From the NCBI RefSeq assembly GCF_900103125.1, contig NZ_FNJV01000002.1, positions 496,001 through 560,000 on the forward strand: a stretch of DNA of 64,000 nt, read 5' to 3'. Positions within the stretch are counted from its first letter, which is position 1, and the number at the start of each line of letters is the position of its first letter. Under the pieces are notes generated by a model that was given only the letters and a program-made list of their open reading frames with translations, had not been told where the DNA came from and made no database searches. Positions 40,435 through 51,600 of this stretch are shown piece after piece. Source of the DNA: Mucilaginibacter sp. OK268 (GTDB lineage: Bacteria; Bacteroidota; Bacteroidia; Sphingobacteriales; Sphingobacteriaceae). Made by a program: the position numbers and the translations under genes.

Positions 40435-41877
40435 ATGGACACAGCAACCAGTTCTACCGATAATGAATTTTTATATGCCAGAATCTCCGGGCGTATTGAA
40501 AAACAGATCAAAGATGGCTTGCTCAAAACCGGCGATAAGCTACCCTCCGTTCGCGCATTGAGTCGGGAGCAGAACATTAGTATCAGTACAGCTTTTAAAG
40601 CCTACGTGGAGCTGGAAAATATGGGCATGATTGAAGCCAGACCAAAATCTGGTTATTATGTTCGGTTTTCTCCGTTGCAACTAACCAGGCTTCCGGACGG
40701 TAAACCGCCTATAAAAAACCTGGAACAAACCGATGTAAGTGAGATGATATCTATGGTTTATGCTAACATGACCGAAGAAGGTGTTTTACGCTTATCTCAA
40801 TCTGCCCCTCACGTAAGCCTGATACCAGTATCAAAGCTCAGCCGCTCCATGATGGAAGCCATGCGTAAAACTCCTTCAGCCGGCACCAATTACGAGAATA
40901 AGCAGGGGAACATTTCTTTACGTAAACAGATAGCTAAGAACGCCTTTAACTGGGGTGGCCATATTACTGAAAATGATGTAGTAACTACCCACGGTTGTAT
41001 GGAGGCTTTGGTATTTTGCCTGCGGGCCATCTCCCGGCCAGGGGATACTATAGCCATAGAAAGCCCCACTTACTTTGGTATATTTAACGTAATGCTCAGT
41101 CTTGGCCTGAATGTTTTGGAGATCCCGGTGGATCCACATGAGGGAGTAGATATACAATATTTGGCTCAGGCTATAGATGAAGCAAACATTAAAGCCTGCC
41201 TCTTTATACCCAACTTTAGTAATCCGGCGGGCAGCTGTATGCCCGACAATCGTAAACAACAACTGGTTACTTTATTAACCAGTAAACAAATTCCTTTAAT
41301 AGAGGATGATATTTACGGGGAAATTTACTTTGGTAAAAGCAGGCCGCGTACCTGCAAAAGCTTTGATACAGCAGGTTGGGTTATGTTATGTTCTTCTGTT
41401 TCCAAGTCAATTGCACCTGGCTACCGGGTTGGATGGTGCATACCTGGTCGGTTCAGGGATCAGATCATCAATATCAAAATGATGCATACCGTCACCTCGG
41501 CTACCCCTACCCAGGCAGCTATAGCGTTGTTTTTTGAAACCGGCCGGTGTGATCTGCACATGCGCAAGCTCCGTAAAGCATTACATACCCAATGCCTAAG
41601 GTATACACAGGCCATCACAACACATTTTCCGGTAGATACCAAGATAAGTAGGCCCCAGGGAGGTTATACTTTGTGGATTGAACTCCATAAAAAGATCAAC
41701 GCACTGGAGCTTTATCAGGCAGCCATAGCCCAAAACATTAGTATTGCTCCCGGACAAATATTCACTACTGATGCCAGATTCACCAACTTTATACGCATCA
41801 GCTTCGGGATACCTTTTGATGATTTGGTAGAGCAAAGCTTCAGGATCTTGGGAGAATTGATCAGGAAAATGTTATAA
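40435..41877 (+). CDS. MocR-family regulator (GntR wHTH plus aminotransferase)
   Basis: The 480-residue protein has an N-terminal GntR winged helix (residues 10-78, with ALSREQNISISTAFKAYVEL) joined to a fold-type I aminotransferase-like domain (from about 105). The PLP lysine is Lys324 in SSVSKSIAPGYRVGW and PNFSNPAGS near 260 and the arginine in FIRISFGIP near 462 are conserved. MocR proteins such as PdxR and GabR bind PLP and often an amino acid and act on the adjacent divergent gene, here the class V aminotransferase. Activator or repressor mode is unknown. Confidence 0.92.
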   Translation: MDTATSSTDNEFLYARISGRIEKQIKDGLLKTGDKLPSVRALSREQNISISTAFKAYVELENMGMIEARPKSGYYVRFSPLQLTRLPDGKPPIKNLEQTDVSEMISMVYANMTEEGVLRLSQSAPHVSLIPVSKLSRSMMEAMRKTPSAGTNYENKQGNISLRKQIAKNAFNWGGHITENDVVTTHGCMEALVFCLRAISRPGDTIAIESPTYFGIFNVMLSLGLNVLEIPVDPHEGVDIQYLAQAIDEANIKACLFIPNFSNPAGSCMPDNRKQQLVTLLTSKQIPLIEDDIYGEIYFGKSRPRTCKSFDTAGWVMLCSSVSKSIAPGYRVGWCIPGRFRDQIINIKMMHTVTSATPTQAAIALFFETGRCDLHMRKLRKALHTQCLRYTQAITTHFPVDTKISRPQGGYTLWIELHKKINALELYQAAIAQNISIAPGQIFTTDARFTNFIRISFGIPFDDLVEQSFRILGELIRKML

Positions 41878-42037
41878 AGCATCAAATTGATTGTTACGTT
41901 TAATATAACCATCATAATAAAACACCTCATTTTATAAACGATAACTAATCATATTTTAGTTATTATTTTTTGTATCTAAATAATTACAAAACAGTTGATA
42001 GTTAAAACTGTATTTTTACATTGTAAATAAATGCATC

Positions 42038-42415
42038 GTGAAAACGCGAAAAGAAATTCTTAAGAAATATATTGTTTTATCACTATTAGTGGTATTTCAG
42101 GCTGTTTCTTTACTTCATATCGTGTTTCAGCCCAGATTTTATACTTCAAATTATCAACGCTTGTCATCTTCAAGTATTGATCTTCTTCATAAAAATCATA
42201 GTGCCGGTAATGCAAGGATATTATTTCAACGAGGTATAGAAAATAACCGCAAAGCTTTAATAACTCCTCCTAATAAGACATTTGCACTTATTTTATCTTT
42301 CTTTTTAGGCAGCCTTATCTCACTGACTTTAGTTAAAAAGCGCAACACTTATTTAAGTCAGCCAGGCATTCGATCAACGAACTCTTATCTGAGCTTGTGT
42401 ACGCTTAGAATCTGA
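42038..42415 (+). CDS. Small membrane protein of unknown function
   Basis: I do not recognise a family. From a GTG start the 125-residue product has two hydrophobic segments (about residues 12-30 and 81-98) joined by a basic, serine-rich loop. No ATG start is in frame nearby. It lies about 235 bp upstream of the TolC gene of the RND operon on the same strand; whether it belongs to the operon is uncertain. The composition is AT-rich, unlike the efflux genes, and the open frame could also be chance, so confidence is limited. Confidence 0.5.
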   Translation: MKTRKEILKKYIVLSLLVVFQAVSLLHIVFQPRFYTSNYQRLSSSSIDLLHKNHSAGNARILFQRGIENNRKALITPPNKTFALILSFFLGSLISLTLVKKRNTYLSQPGIRSTNSYLSLCTLRI

Positions 42416-42650
42416 CCCTCTCCTGCTATTTCCTGCTATAATTGATTGAAACTACTAAGCTATAGAAATTTCAATTCCTGATACGTCCGTGTTTCCGTTT
42501 TTCTGGGAAATAACGCGCCATATCTCAACTCGTTCATCTGGTTTTTAAAATTTGTTATTCAAAAAACAAGTAGAAAAAATTATCGATCGGAACATCTTCT
42601 GATAAAACTAAATACGGATGTGTTGAAAAACACAAACAACATGTTTTGAA

Positions 42651-44138
42651 ATGAATAAAATACAGTTTAATATAAACCGCAACCCTTTCGTTGTACTCGC
42701 GGGTATGTTATTTTTATCGTTGAGCGTTCATGCGCAAAACGGTAAACCTAAACCCAAATCGTACCCCGTTCCGGATAATATCCCGGACACCAATAAAGTT
42801 GGCTTTCCTGTTATACCGAATGCCACAAATCCAGGCAACAGCACTGATCAGTATCTGACGCTAAAACAATGTATTGACTATGCCATGATCCATCAATCAG
42901 CGCTCAATAAATCGCTGATTAATGTGGATATAGCCAAAACAACCAACTCCATTAATCTGTCGGCATGGTTGCCCCAGGCCAATGCCAATGGTAACCTGAT
43001 CCATTATATACAGCAATCTAACGCCAATATATCAACCGGTGTAGGTACCGGCGGCACCAGCACAGGCAGTACAGGTACGGGCACCGGCTCAACCACTAAT
43101 GTCCGGTCGAGCTATTCCAATACATTTATTCCTGAGTTAGCTGTTACACAAGCCATAGTAAGTCCTAATTTATTATATGCGGCTAAAACAGCCCCACTAC
43201 TGGTTAAACAAGCCCAGGAAGTAACCGATAGCACCAAAATATTCCTGGTATCGGCAGTGAGTAAGTCGTTTTATAATGTATTGCTTACACTGCAGCAAAT
43301 CAATGTTTTAAAAGAGGACACCACCCGTCTGGGTAAAAATCTTCGCGATACTTATCATCAATACAAGGGTGGTATTGTAGACGAAACAGATTATCTGCAG
43401 GCTACCATTACCCTTAATAATTCCAGGGCTCAGTTGAAGCAGGCCAATGAAAACATTGTCCCTCAATACGCAGCCTTGAAACAGTTGATGGGTTATGAGC
43501 CGGATAAGGATTTCAATGTAAGTATTGATACAGCACAAATGATGAGCGACATCCAGATTGATACCACCAGGCAATTACAATATGAAAAACGGATAGAGTA
43601 TCAACAGATCAAAACACGGAAAGACCTGCAACTTCAGTTAAGCAGCTATTACAGGTACCAGTTTTTGCCTACTGTATCCGGATTTTTTAACTACAGTGCG
43701 CAGTTCGCGAACAATAATTTTCCGAATCTCTTATCCAAAGCCTACCCAAGTTCACTGGTAGGCTTGTCGGTGAGCATACCCATATTTACCGGTTTTGCCC
43801 GTCTGCATAATTTGCACAAATCGCATTTGCAGGAACAATTGATCGGTTGGGACGAAGCAGATCTTAAACTGCAATTACATAAAGAGTATGCAACCGGATT
43901 GGCCAATTACCGGAGTAACCTTTACAACTTTAATGTTCAGCAGAAAAATGTGGCCATGGCCAAACGGGTATACTTTGTGGTCGATCTTCAATATAAACAA
44001 GGTATTGTGGCTTATCTGAATGTGATAACCGCCGAATCGAATTTAATTACCGCCGAAATAAATTACACCAATTCGCTATTCCAACTACTGTCGAGCAAAA
44101 TTGACCTGGAAAAAGCAATGGGAGATATTACTTATTAA
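42651..44138 (+). CDS. TolC-family outer-membrane channel
   Basis: The 495-residue protein has a signal peptide (cleavage after VHAQ near residue 30) and the two OEP repeats of TolC proteins, with the long helical barrel segments such as YLTLKQCIDYAMIHQSALNK at the start and KQGIVAYLNVITAESNLITA near the C-terminus. A glycine-, serine- and threonine-rich insertion (about residues 124-148, GTGGTSTGSTGTGTG) lies early in repeat 1. It should form the outer-membrane exit duct for the pump encoded next; the adaptor gene follows 17 bp later. Confidence 0.93.
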   Translation: MNKIQFNINRNPFVVLAGMLFLSLSVHAQNGKPKPKSYPVPDNIPDTNKVGFPVIPNATNPGNSTDQYLTLKQCIDYAMIHQSALNKSLINVDIAKTTNSINLSAWLPQANANGNLIHYIQQSNANISTGVGTGGTSTGSTGTGTGSTTNVRSSYSNTFIPELAVTQAIVSPNLLYAAKTAPLLVKQAQEVTDSTKIFLVSAVSKSFYNVLLTLQQINVLKEDTTRLGKNLRDTYHQYKGGIVDETDYLQATITLNNSRAQLKQANENIVPQYAALKQLMGYEPDKDFNVSIDTAQMMSDIQIDTTRQLQYEKRIEYQQIKTRKDLQLQLSSYYRYQFLPTVSGFFNYSAQFANNNFPNLLSKAYPSSLVGLSVSIPIFTGFARLHNLHKSHLQEQLIGWDEADLKLQLHKEYATGLANYRSNLYNFNVQQKNVAMAKRVYFVVDLQYKQGIVAYLNVITAESNLITAEINYTNSLFQLLSSKIDLEKAMGDITY

Positions 44139-44155
44139 TATAAAAAACAAACTCA

Positions 44156-45340
44156 ATGAAAAGAGTATTTTTAAATGCCATTTTTATAAGCCTTATTATT
44201 CTGGCAGCGTGCAATAAAAAGCAACCACCCGTTAATTCTGAAGTTCCTGTTAACTTATTTAAGGTTAAGGAGAAGCATGTATTGTATTATGATCAATATC
44301 CTTCAACCACTGCCGCGCTTAGCCAGGTTACGCTGCTTCCGCAAGTACAGGGTGCTGTAACAGGCATATTTTTTACAGAAGGCACTCATGTAAAAAAAGG
44401 TCAGAAGCTGTACGAAATCGACAGACGTATATACCAGGACAGCTATGATGCCGCGGTAGCAAACCGTAAGGTAACCGAAGGTACTTTGGTACAGTCACAA
44501 CAGGATGCCGACCGGTATGATTACCTGAATAAGTATAATGCTGTTGCCAAACAACTTTATGACCACGCGGTAATTACCCTGCAAAACGCGCAGAGCCAGG
44601 TTAAATCGGCAGATCAGGCGGTAAAGACGGCCAAAACAAATTTAAACTATGCAACCGTATACGCCCCTTTTGATGGCACCATAGGTTTTAGCCAGGTAAA
44701 ATTGGGCAATGTGGTTACAAGTGGATCTACGGTGTTGAATACGATATCTACAGATGACCCTATGGCTGTTGATTTTGTGATCAATGAAAAACAGCTGCCC
44801 CGTTTTGAACTGCTACAGCAAAACAAACATCAAACTACTGATTCGCTTTTCACCATTTTACTGGCCGATAACTCACTTTATCCGGTAAACGGAAAAATTT
44901 CGGTGATAGACCGTGCGGTTAACTCACAAACTGGCTCTATTACCATCAGGTTGGTGTTCCCCAATCCTAAAGGCATGCTCAGGGTTGGTATGAGCTGCGT
45001 AGTACGGGTACATAACCAGGAGAAAGGTCCGCAGTTATTAGTTCCCGGCAAAGCGGTGGTTGAGCAAATGGGCGAGTACTTTGTATATACCGCAAAGGAC
45101 AGCCTGATGAATAACCCTAAAGCCGGTGCCGACTCCGCTATAAAAAAGGTAAAGAAACTGATAGCCGTACAAAAAAAGGTTCAGGTTGGTCAAACTATAG
45201 GACCTAACATGATCATTAAAAGTGGCATTAACAGCGGTGAAAGGATTATTGTTGATGGTGTGCAGCTATTACATGATGGCTCGCGGATCACCACTGCTAA
45301 TAAGATTGCACCATCAGCAGGTGGTAAAGGCGGACGTTAA
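44156..45340 (+). CDS. RND efflux periplasmic adaptor (membrane fusion protein)
   Basis: The 394-residue protein starts with a lipobox (LAAC, Cys19), so it is lipid-anchored in the inner membrane. It has the usual hairpin-lipoyl-barrel order: lipoyl half VQGAVTGIFFTEGTHVKKGQ (about residues 62-81), alpha-hairpin (about 90-165), second lipoyl half VYAPFDGTIGFSQVKLGNVV (about 171-190) and a C-terminal barrel domain. It links the TolC duct to the inner-membrane permeases that follow 48 bp later. The adaptor is single while two permease genes follow. Confidence 0.93.
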   Translation: MKRVFLNAIFISLIILAACNKKQPPVNSEVPVNLFKVKEKHVLYYDQYPSTTAALSQVTLLPQVQGAVTGIFFTEGTHVKKGQKLYEIDRRIYQDSYDAAVANRKVTEGTLVQSQQDADRYDYLNKYNAVAKQLYDHAVITLQNAQSQVKSADQAVKTAKTNLNYATVYAPFDGTIGFSQVKLGNVVTSGSTVLNTISTDDPMAVDFVINEKQLPRFELLQQNKHQTTDSLFTILLADNSLYPVNGKISVIDRAVNSQTGSITIRLVFPNPKGMLRVGMSCVVRVHNQEKGPQLLVPGKAVVEQMGEYFVYTAKDSLMNNPKAGADSAIKKVKKLIAVQKKVQVGQTIGPNMIIKSGINSGERIIVDGVQLLHDGSRITTANKIAPSAGGKGGR

Positions 45341-45388
45341 CAGCGTGGCCAAAAAACACAATCTGAAATTTTTTAGACAAAGTATTGT

Positions 45389-48300
45389 ATGATTGCTAAT
45401 ACCTTCATTAAAAGACCTGTAACTGCTATAGTTATATCCATTGTACTGATTATTACCGGTACAGTAAGTATACTGCTTTTACCGATAGATCAATATCCGG
45501 ATATTACGCCGCCTATTGTACAGGTGAACGGTCAGTTTACCGGTGCCGATGCGCAAACCGTTGAACAAACCGTGGCCACCCCTATTGAAGAACAGGTAAA
45601 CGGAACTCCAGGCATGGAATATATGCAAAGTAATAACACCAATAACGGGCAAATGAGCATGAATGTTACCTTTAAAATGGGAACAGACATTGACGTTGCC
45701 GCACTTGATGTTCAAAACAGGGTAAGTATTGCTACTCCCCTGTTACCAGCCGTTGTAAGTCGTCTTGGCCTTACCGTGCGGGCGGTTAATCCCAGCATGC
45801 TGATGATGGTGGCTATTTATGCTCCGAAAGGAACGCATAATATTACCTTTCTGGATAACTACACCAATATTTTTATACAGGATGCTTTATTGCGCGTACC
45901 CGGTGTAGGCAGTATCAACCGGTTTACCGATGACTTCAGTATGCGGATCTGGATGAACCCGGATAAAATGGCGGCTTATAGTTTAACCCCGCAGGATGTG
46001 ATCAACGCGCTTAATGCCCAAAACGTGCAGGTAGCAGCCGGTACGGCAGGTGTGCCACCGCAGGCATCAAGCCAAACCTATGAGTTGGGTATCCTGGTTA
46101 ATGGCCGCTTAAGTAAAGTATCGGAGTTCGAAAAAGTTATTGTAAAAACAGTACCCGCAACAGGTCAATTGGTATATCTGAAAGACGTTGCCCGGGTTGA
46201 ACTGGGTAAATTCACTTTCTCGAGTAACTCCTTTGTCGATGGGCATAAGGCATCTTATCTACAGATTTACCAGGCACCGGGCAGCAATGCCTTGGAAACC
46301 GCCAATGGTGTATATGCGGCCCTGGCCAAATTGAAAACCAATTTTCCGTCTGATGTAGAATACCGGGTACCCTTTGAATCAGTTACCGTAGTTAAAGTTT
46401 CTATGGAAGATGTGGTGGCTACTCTATTAAAAACCCTGGCACTGGTAGCCGTTGTGGTATTCCTTTTCCTGCAAAACTGGCGATCGACACTGATCCCTGT
46501 ACTAGCCATCCCGGTATCTATTTTTGGTACATTCTGCTTTTTCATCCCCTTAGGATTCACGATCAATACCTTAACTATGTTTGGGTTTGTACTGGCCATA
46601 GGTATTGTGGTGGATGATGCCATTATTGTGGTGGAAGCCGTGCAGCATTATATTGATCATGACGGCATGTCGGCCAAAGAAGCTACCTACCAGGCCATGA
46701 AAGATATTTCGGCGCCGGTAATAGCCATTGCGTTAATATTGGCAGCGGTGTTTGTTCCGGTAGGCTTTATCCCAGGTATTGTGGGGCGTTTATATCAGCA
46801 GTTCGCCATTACCATCGCCATATCGGTGATCATATCGGCATTTATCGCGCTTTCTTTAACGCCGGCACTGTGTACCCTATTACTGAAACCATCACATATT
46901 GATAAAGAAGCAAAAGGTATCAATAAATGGTTCTTTAAGTTTAACAGTTGGTTTGATCGGGTAACGGCCAGTTATACCGAAGGTGTGCGAAAGAGTATCA
47001 AAGCATCGCGTTTTGTGGTGATCATTTTGGTGTGTATTTGTGTTGGGACTTATTTTATGTTTCAGCATAAACCATCGGGCTTTATTCCTTCTGAAGACGA
47101 TGGAAACCTGTACGTGACCTTTCAACTACCACCGGCATCTTCTACCGCAGCATCTGTTGATGTGATGTCGAAATTGATGAAAGTTATCGGATCGACGCCG
47201 GGTGTAGCCCACTATGCGGCCCTGTCAGGCCTCAACGTGGTGACCAACGCCAGTAACTCCAACAACGGTACCATTTATTGCCAGCTTGCCCCCTGGGACG
47301 AGCGCAGTAAATCCAGCGAACAGGTGCCAGGAATTATCGGCGAGTTACAAAAACGTATTAACGACGCCGGTATAAGAGATGCCAACGTAGAGGTTATACA
47401 ACCATCCCCGCTTCCGGGTATTGGCACAACCGTAGGCTTTAGTTTGCAGATAGAACAGCGTAACACCTCGGATAACCTGCAGGATTTTGAAAAAGTAGTG
47501 AAAAACTTTGTTGCCGAAGCCAATAAAAACCCGGTCATCAGCAAAGCATTCAGCTTTTACACTGCTCATACGCCTAATTATAGTTTAACGGTAGACAGGG
47601 AGAAATGCGAAAAATTAGGTGTAAATGTTGCTGACGTATTTACCACTATTCAGGCTTATATGGGTAGCCTTTATATCAATGACTTTACTACCTACAACCG
47701 CACATTTCACGTGGTGGTACAGGCCGATACGGCCTTTAGAAAGGTGGTGGGCAATATGGATAAATACTATGTACGTAACCAGGCTGGTGACATGGTTCCG
47801 CTGGGTACGCTCATCAGTTACAAACCTGTTGACGCGCCGCCACTGATATCGCATTTCAACATCTTCCGCACCGCGGAGGTTGATGGGTCTTCGGCTCCCG
47901 GGCATAGTAGCGGCGAAGCCATTGCAGCTATGCAGGAGCTGGCCAAAAGAGTTTTGCCACAGGGCTATGAATACGAATTTTCGGGTTTGAGTTATGAGGA
48001 AATAAAGGCGGGTTCAACTACTATTTACATATTCCTTTTTTCTATCACCTTCGTATTCCTGTTCCTGGCAGCCTTGTATGAAAGCTGGTCGGTTCCATTT
48101 TCCGTACTGTTGGCGGTACCGGTAGGTGCTATGGGTGCAATTCTTGCGCTGATCCTGGTGCCGAGTTTAACCAATAACGTATACGCCCAAATTGGTCTCA
48201 TCACGTTGATCGGTCTCGCGGCCAAAAACGCGATCCTGATTGTGGAGTTTGCCAAAGTGAGGGTGGATATGGGCGAAGAGCTGATCAAATCAACATTGGA

Positions 48301-48640
48301 AGCCGTAAGTCTTCGTTTACGTCCCATCATCATGACCTCGCTTGCCTTTGTTTTGGGTGTATTGCCTTTGGTATTGGCTACAGGTGCAGGCGCGGTAGCG
48401 CGAAGAACCATTGGTTTTACCGTTTTAGGCGGTATGATCGCGGCCTCAACGCTGGCTATATTTATCGTCCCGGTGCTTTTTGTATTGATAACCCGTTTTT
48501 CATACGGTAAAGAAAAGCTCGAATACCTGCAAACGCATAAAGAAAACCTGCGGGAAAAAGCAAGAAAAGTTGAAGCCCAAAATATTGATCCGGAACTGGA
48601 ATATGAGATTGAAAAATCCCGTGAATTACATAAAAGCTAA
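45389..48640 (+). CDS. RND efflux permease 1 (AcrB/HAE1 family)
   Basis: The 1083-residue inner-membrane protein has the AcrB layout: twelve helices, two large periplasmic loops, and proton-relay residues in IGIVVDDAIIVVEAV (DD near residue 408) and GLAAKNAILIVEF (Lys near 945). The substrate-loop and trimer features such as GTPGMEYMQSNNTNNG near the N-terminus are those of hydrophobe/amphiphile exporters. It stands between the adaptor and a second permease that starts only 5 bp later. It may work alone or form mixed trimers with the second; both have the proton relay. Confidence 0.95.
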   Translation: MIANTFIKRPVTAIVISIVLIITGTVSILLLPIDQYPDITPPIVQVNGQFTGADAQTVEQTVATPIEEQVNGTPGMEYMQSNNTNNGQMSMNVTFKMGTDIDVAALDVQNRVSIATPLLPAVVSRLGLTVRAVNPSMLMMVAIYAPKGTHNITFLDNYTNIFIQDALLRVPGVGSINRFTDDFSMRIWMNPDKMAAYSLTPQDVINALNAQNVQVAAGTAGVPPQASSQTYELGILVNGRLSKVSEFEKVIVKTVPATGQLVYLKDVARVELGKFTFSSNSFVDGHKASYLQIYQAPGSNALETANGVYAALAKLKTNFPSDVEYRVPFESVTVVKVSMEDVVATLLKTLALVAVVVFLFLQNWRSTLIPVLAIPVSIFGTFCFFIPLGFTINTLTMFGFVLAIGIVVDDAIIVVEAVQHYIDHDGMSAKEATYQAMKDISAPVIAIALILAAVFVPVGFIPGIVGRLYQQFAITIAISVIISAFIALSLTPALCTLLLKPSHIDKEAKGINKWFFKFNSWFDRVTASYTEGVRKSIKASRFVVIILVCICVGTYFMFQHKPSGFIPSEDDGNLYVTFQLPPASSTAASVDVMSKLMKVIGSTPGVAHYAALSGLNVVTNASNSNNGTIYCQLAPWDERSKSSEQVPGIIGELQKRINDAGIRDANVEVIQPSPLPGIGTTVGFSLQIEQRNTSDNLQDFEKVVKNFVAEANKNPVISKAFSFYTAHTPNYSLTVDREKCEKLGVNVADVFTTIQAYMGSLYINDFTTYNRTFHVVVQADTAFRKVVGNMDKYYVRNQAGDMVPLGTLISYKPVDAPPLISHFNIFRTAEVDGSSAPGHSSGEAIAAMQELAKRVLPQGYEYEFSGLSYEEIKAGSTTIYIFLFSITFVFLFLAALYESWSVPFSVLLAVPVGAMGAILALILVPSLTNNVYAQIGLITLIGLAAKNAILIVEFAKVRVDMGEELIKSTLEAVSLRLRPIIMTSLAFVLGVLPLVLATGAGAVARRTIGFTVLGGMIAASTLAIFIVPVLFVLITRFSYGKEKLEYLQTHKENLREKARKVEAQNIDPELEYEIEKSRELHKS

Positions 48641-48645
48641 TAAGG

Positions 48646-51600
48646 ATGGTTTCAAATACATTTATAAAAAGGCCGGTAACCGCAATTGTTATTTCATTAG
48701 TATTAATGATTGCTGGATTAATCTGCCTGTTCAACCTTGCGGTTGATCAATATCCCAATATATCGCCGCCAAGCGTGTCGGTAAACGGGTCGTATACCGG
48801 TGCCGATGCTCAAACAGTTGAGCAAAATTTAGCTACTCCCATTGAAGAACAGGTAAATGGTACGCCGGGTATGGAATACATGACCAGCACCAATACCAAC
48901 AGTGGCAGCATGGGTATAAGGGTTACCTTTAAAATAGGCACCAACGTACATATCGCGGCCCTTAACGTTCAAAACAGGGTTGGTATAGCCGCTCCCCTAT
49001 TACCTTCGGTGGTAAGTAAATTAGGACTAACCGTACGTGCCAGTAATCCCGACCAATTGATGTTGGTCGCAATTTACTCGCCTAAAAAAACTCACAATAT
49101 TACCTTCCTGGATAACTATACCAATACGTTTATTCAGGATGCAATACTCCGTGTTCCTGGTGTAGGCGATGTTAGTGCACGTACTGATAATTTCAGTATG
49201 CGGATCTGGATGAACCCGGATAAAATGGCATCTTACAGTTTAACTCCGGCAGATGTTACAGCTGCGCTAAATGCGCAAAATGTTTATGTTGCCGCGGGTT
49301 CAGTCGGCGCTCCGCCACAACAATCGTCACAAACTTTTGAAACAGGTATCCTGGTGAACGGGATGCTGAATAAAGTTTCGGACTATGAAAAAATCGTGGT
49401 GAAGAGCATCCCAGGAACCGGTCAGCTGGTTTACCTGAAAGATGTGGCCAGGGTTGAACTGGGCAAGTTCACGTTCTCCAGCAACGCCTTTGTGGATGGA
49501 AACCGGGCATCGACTATACAGGTATATCAATCGCCGGGAAGTAATGCCTTGCAAACCGCCGAAAATGTTTATGCGGCACTTGCCAAATTAAAAAAATCCT
49601 TTCCAAAAGATGTGGATTATGTGGTTCCCTTTGAATCGATAACCATCATTAAGGTATCGATGCAGGAAGTGATAGGCACTTTGGTTAAAGCATTGGCTTT
49701 GGTGGCCATTGTGGTATTCCTGTTCCTTCAAAACTGGCGTTCAACGCTGATCCCTATACTGGCTATCCCGGTGTCCATTCTGGCGACCTTTATATTTTTC
49801 ATACCGCTTGGGTTCACCATCAACACGTTAACCATGTTTGGCTTTGTACTGGCCATTGGTATTGTGGTTGATGATGCCATTATTGTGGTGGAGGCGGTAC
49901 AGCATTATATAGATGAAAAGGGCTTGTCGCCCAAAGAAGCTACCTACCAGGCCATGAAAGAGATCGCGGCGCCTGTGATCGCGATAGCATTGATCCTGGC
50001 ATCGGTGTTTGTACCGGTAGGTTTTATTCCGGGTATTGTGGGTCGTTTGTATCAGCAATTTGCTATCACCATCGCCATATCGGTTATGCTTTCGGCTTTT
50101 GTTGCATTATCATTAACACCGGCACTTTGTACTTTGCTGTTAAGACCTACTCCCCCCGTAACAGCAAAGTCAAACTGGCTCACCAAGTTCTTTGATCGCT
50201 TTAACCATGTGTTTGAAAAAGCAACCCTCAAGTATACCAATGGTGTTCACCGCAGTATTAAAGGGGCCCGGTATATTGTGATCATACTGGTGTGTATTTG
50301 CGCAGGTACTTATATCATGTTCAGGCTTAAACCATCAGGGTTTGTACCCGCAGAGGATGGCGGACGTTTATATGTAACCTACCAATTACCCGAGGCATCA
50401 TCAACTATTCAATCAGTTAATGTGATGGAGAAACTGATGAAAATAGTAGCCTCAACGCCTGGCATATTGCATTATACGGCTATATCTGGTTTTAACATAT
50501 TGAATGGCGGTGCCAACTCCAATAATGGATCCATGTTTTGTATGCTCACCCCCTGGGATGATCGTACCACCCCGAATACCAGGGTGCCCGGACTCATGAA
50601 TGTGATCAAACAAAAAATTGCCAAAGCGGGTATCAAGAACGCCAATGTGGTTGTGGCTCAACCCCCGCCTATCAGGGGTATTGGTCAGGCAGCCGGCTTT
50701 AGTATGCAGATCGAACAAGGCAACACCACCGACGATATTTATGCTTTTGAAAAAGTGGTTAAAAAGTTTGTGGCAGCGGCAAAGGCCAATCCCGCCACTG
50801 CAGGCGCTTATAGCTATTTTTCGGCACATACGCCCAGCTACGAGCTTAATGTCGACCGTGAAAAGTGTGAAAAGTTGGGCATTAATATCTCGGATGTTTT
50901 TTCAACCATGCAAGCCTATATGGGTAGTTTGTTTGTCAATAACTTCACCTTATATAACCGTACCTACCACGTGGTTGTACAAGCCGATACCGCTTACCGT
51001 GCCCTTATATCCAATATGAACAAGTACTATGTGCACAATTCTGCCGGACAAATGTTGCCTTTAAGTACGGTGATCAGTTATAAACCCATCGTAGCGGCAC
51101 CACTTATAACGCACTTTAACATCTTCCGCTCGGCCGAAGTTGATGGCTCTATACCTACCGGTTATAGCAGCGGTCAGGCTATCGAAGCGTTAAAAGAATT
51201 GGCTGCAAAAACATTACCACGTGGCTATACTTATGAATTCTCGGGTTTAAGTTATGAGGAGATCAAAGCGGGCTCAACCACGGTGTATATCTTCCTTTTT
51301 TCCATCGTTTTTGTGTTCTTGTTTTTGGCTGCGTTGTACGAAAGCTGGTCGGTGCCTTTTTCAGTCATGCTCGCGGTTCCCATCAGTGCTTTTGGCGCTA
51401 TCCTGGCGCTTACCATAGTGCCTACGATCACCAATAACGTATATGCACAGATTGGATTGATCACCTTGATCGGGCTTTCGGCAAAAAACGCGATCCTGAT
51501 TGTTGAATTTGCCAAAATAAGGGTCGACCGGGGAGAGGAATTGATCAAATCGACTCTTGAAGCTGTACGCTTACGCCTGCGTCCCATCATCATGACCTCT

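Noticed and set aside
42038..42415. Small two-helix protein as a member of the RND pump
   Set aside because: It is 235 bp from the TolC gene with a GTG start and no known accessory family, so membership is not claimed although the frame is listed.
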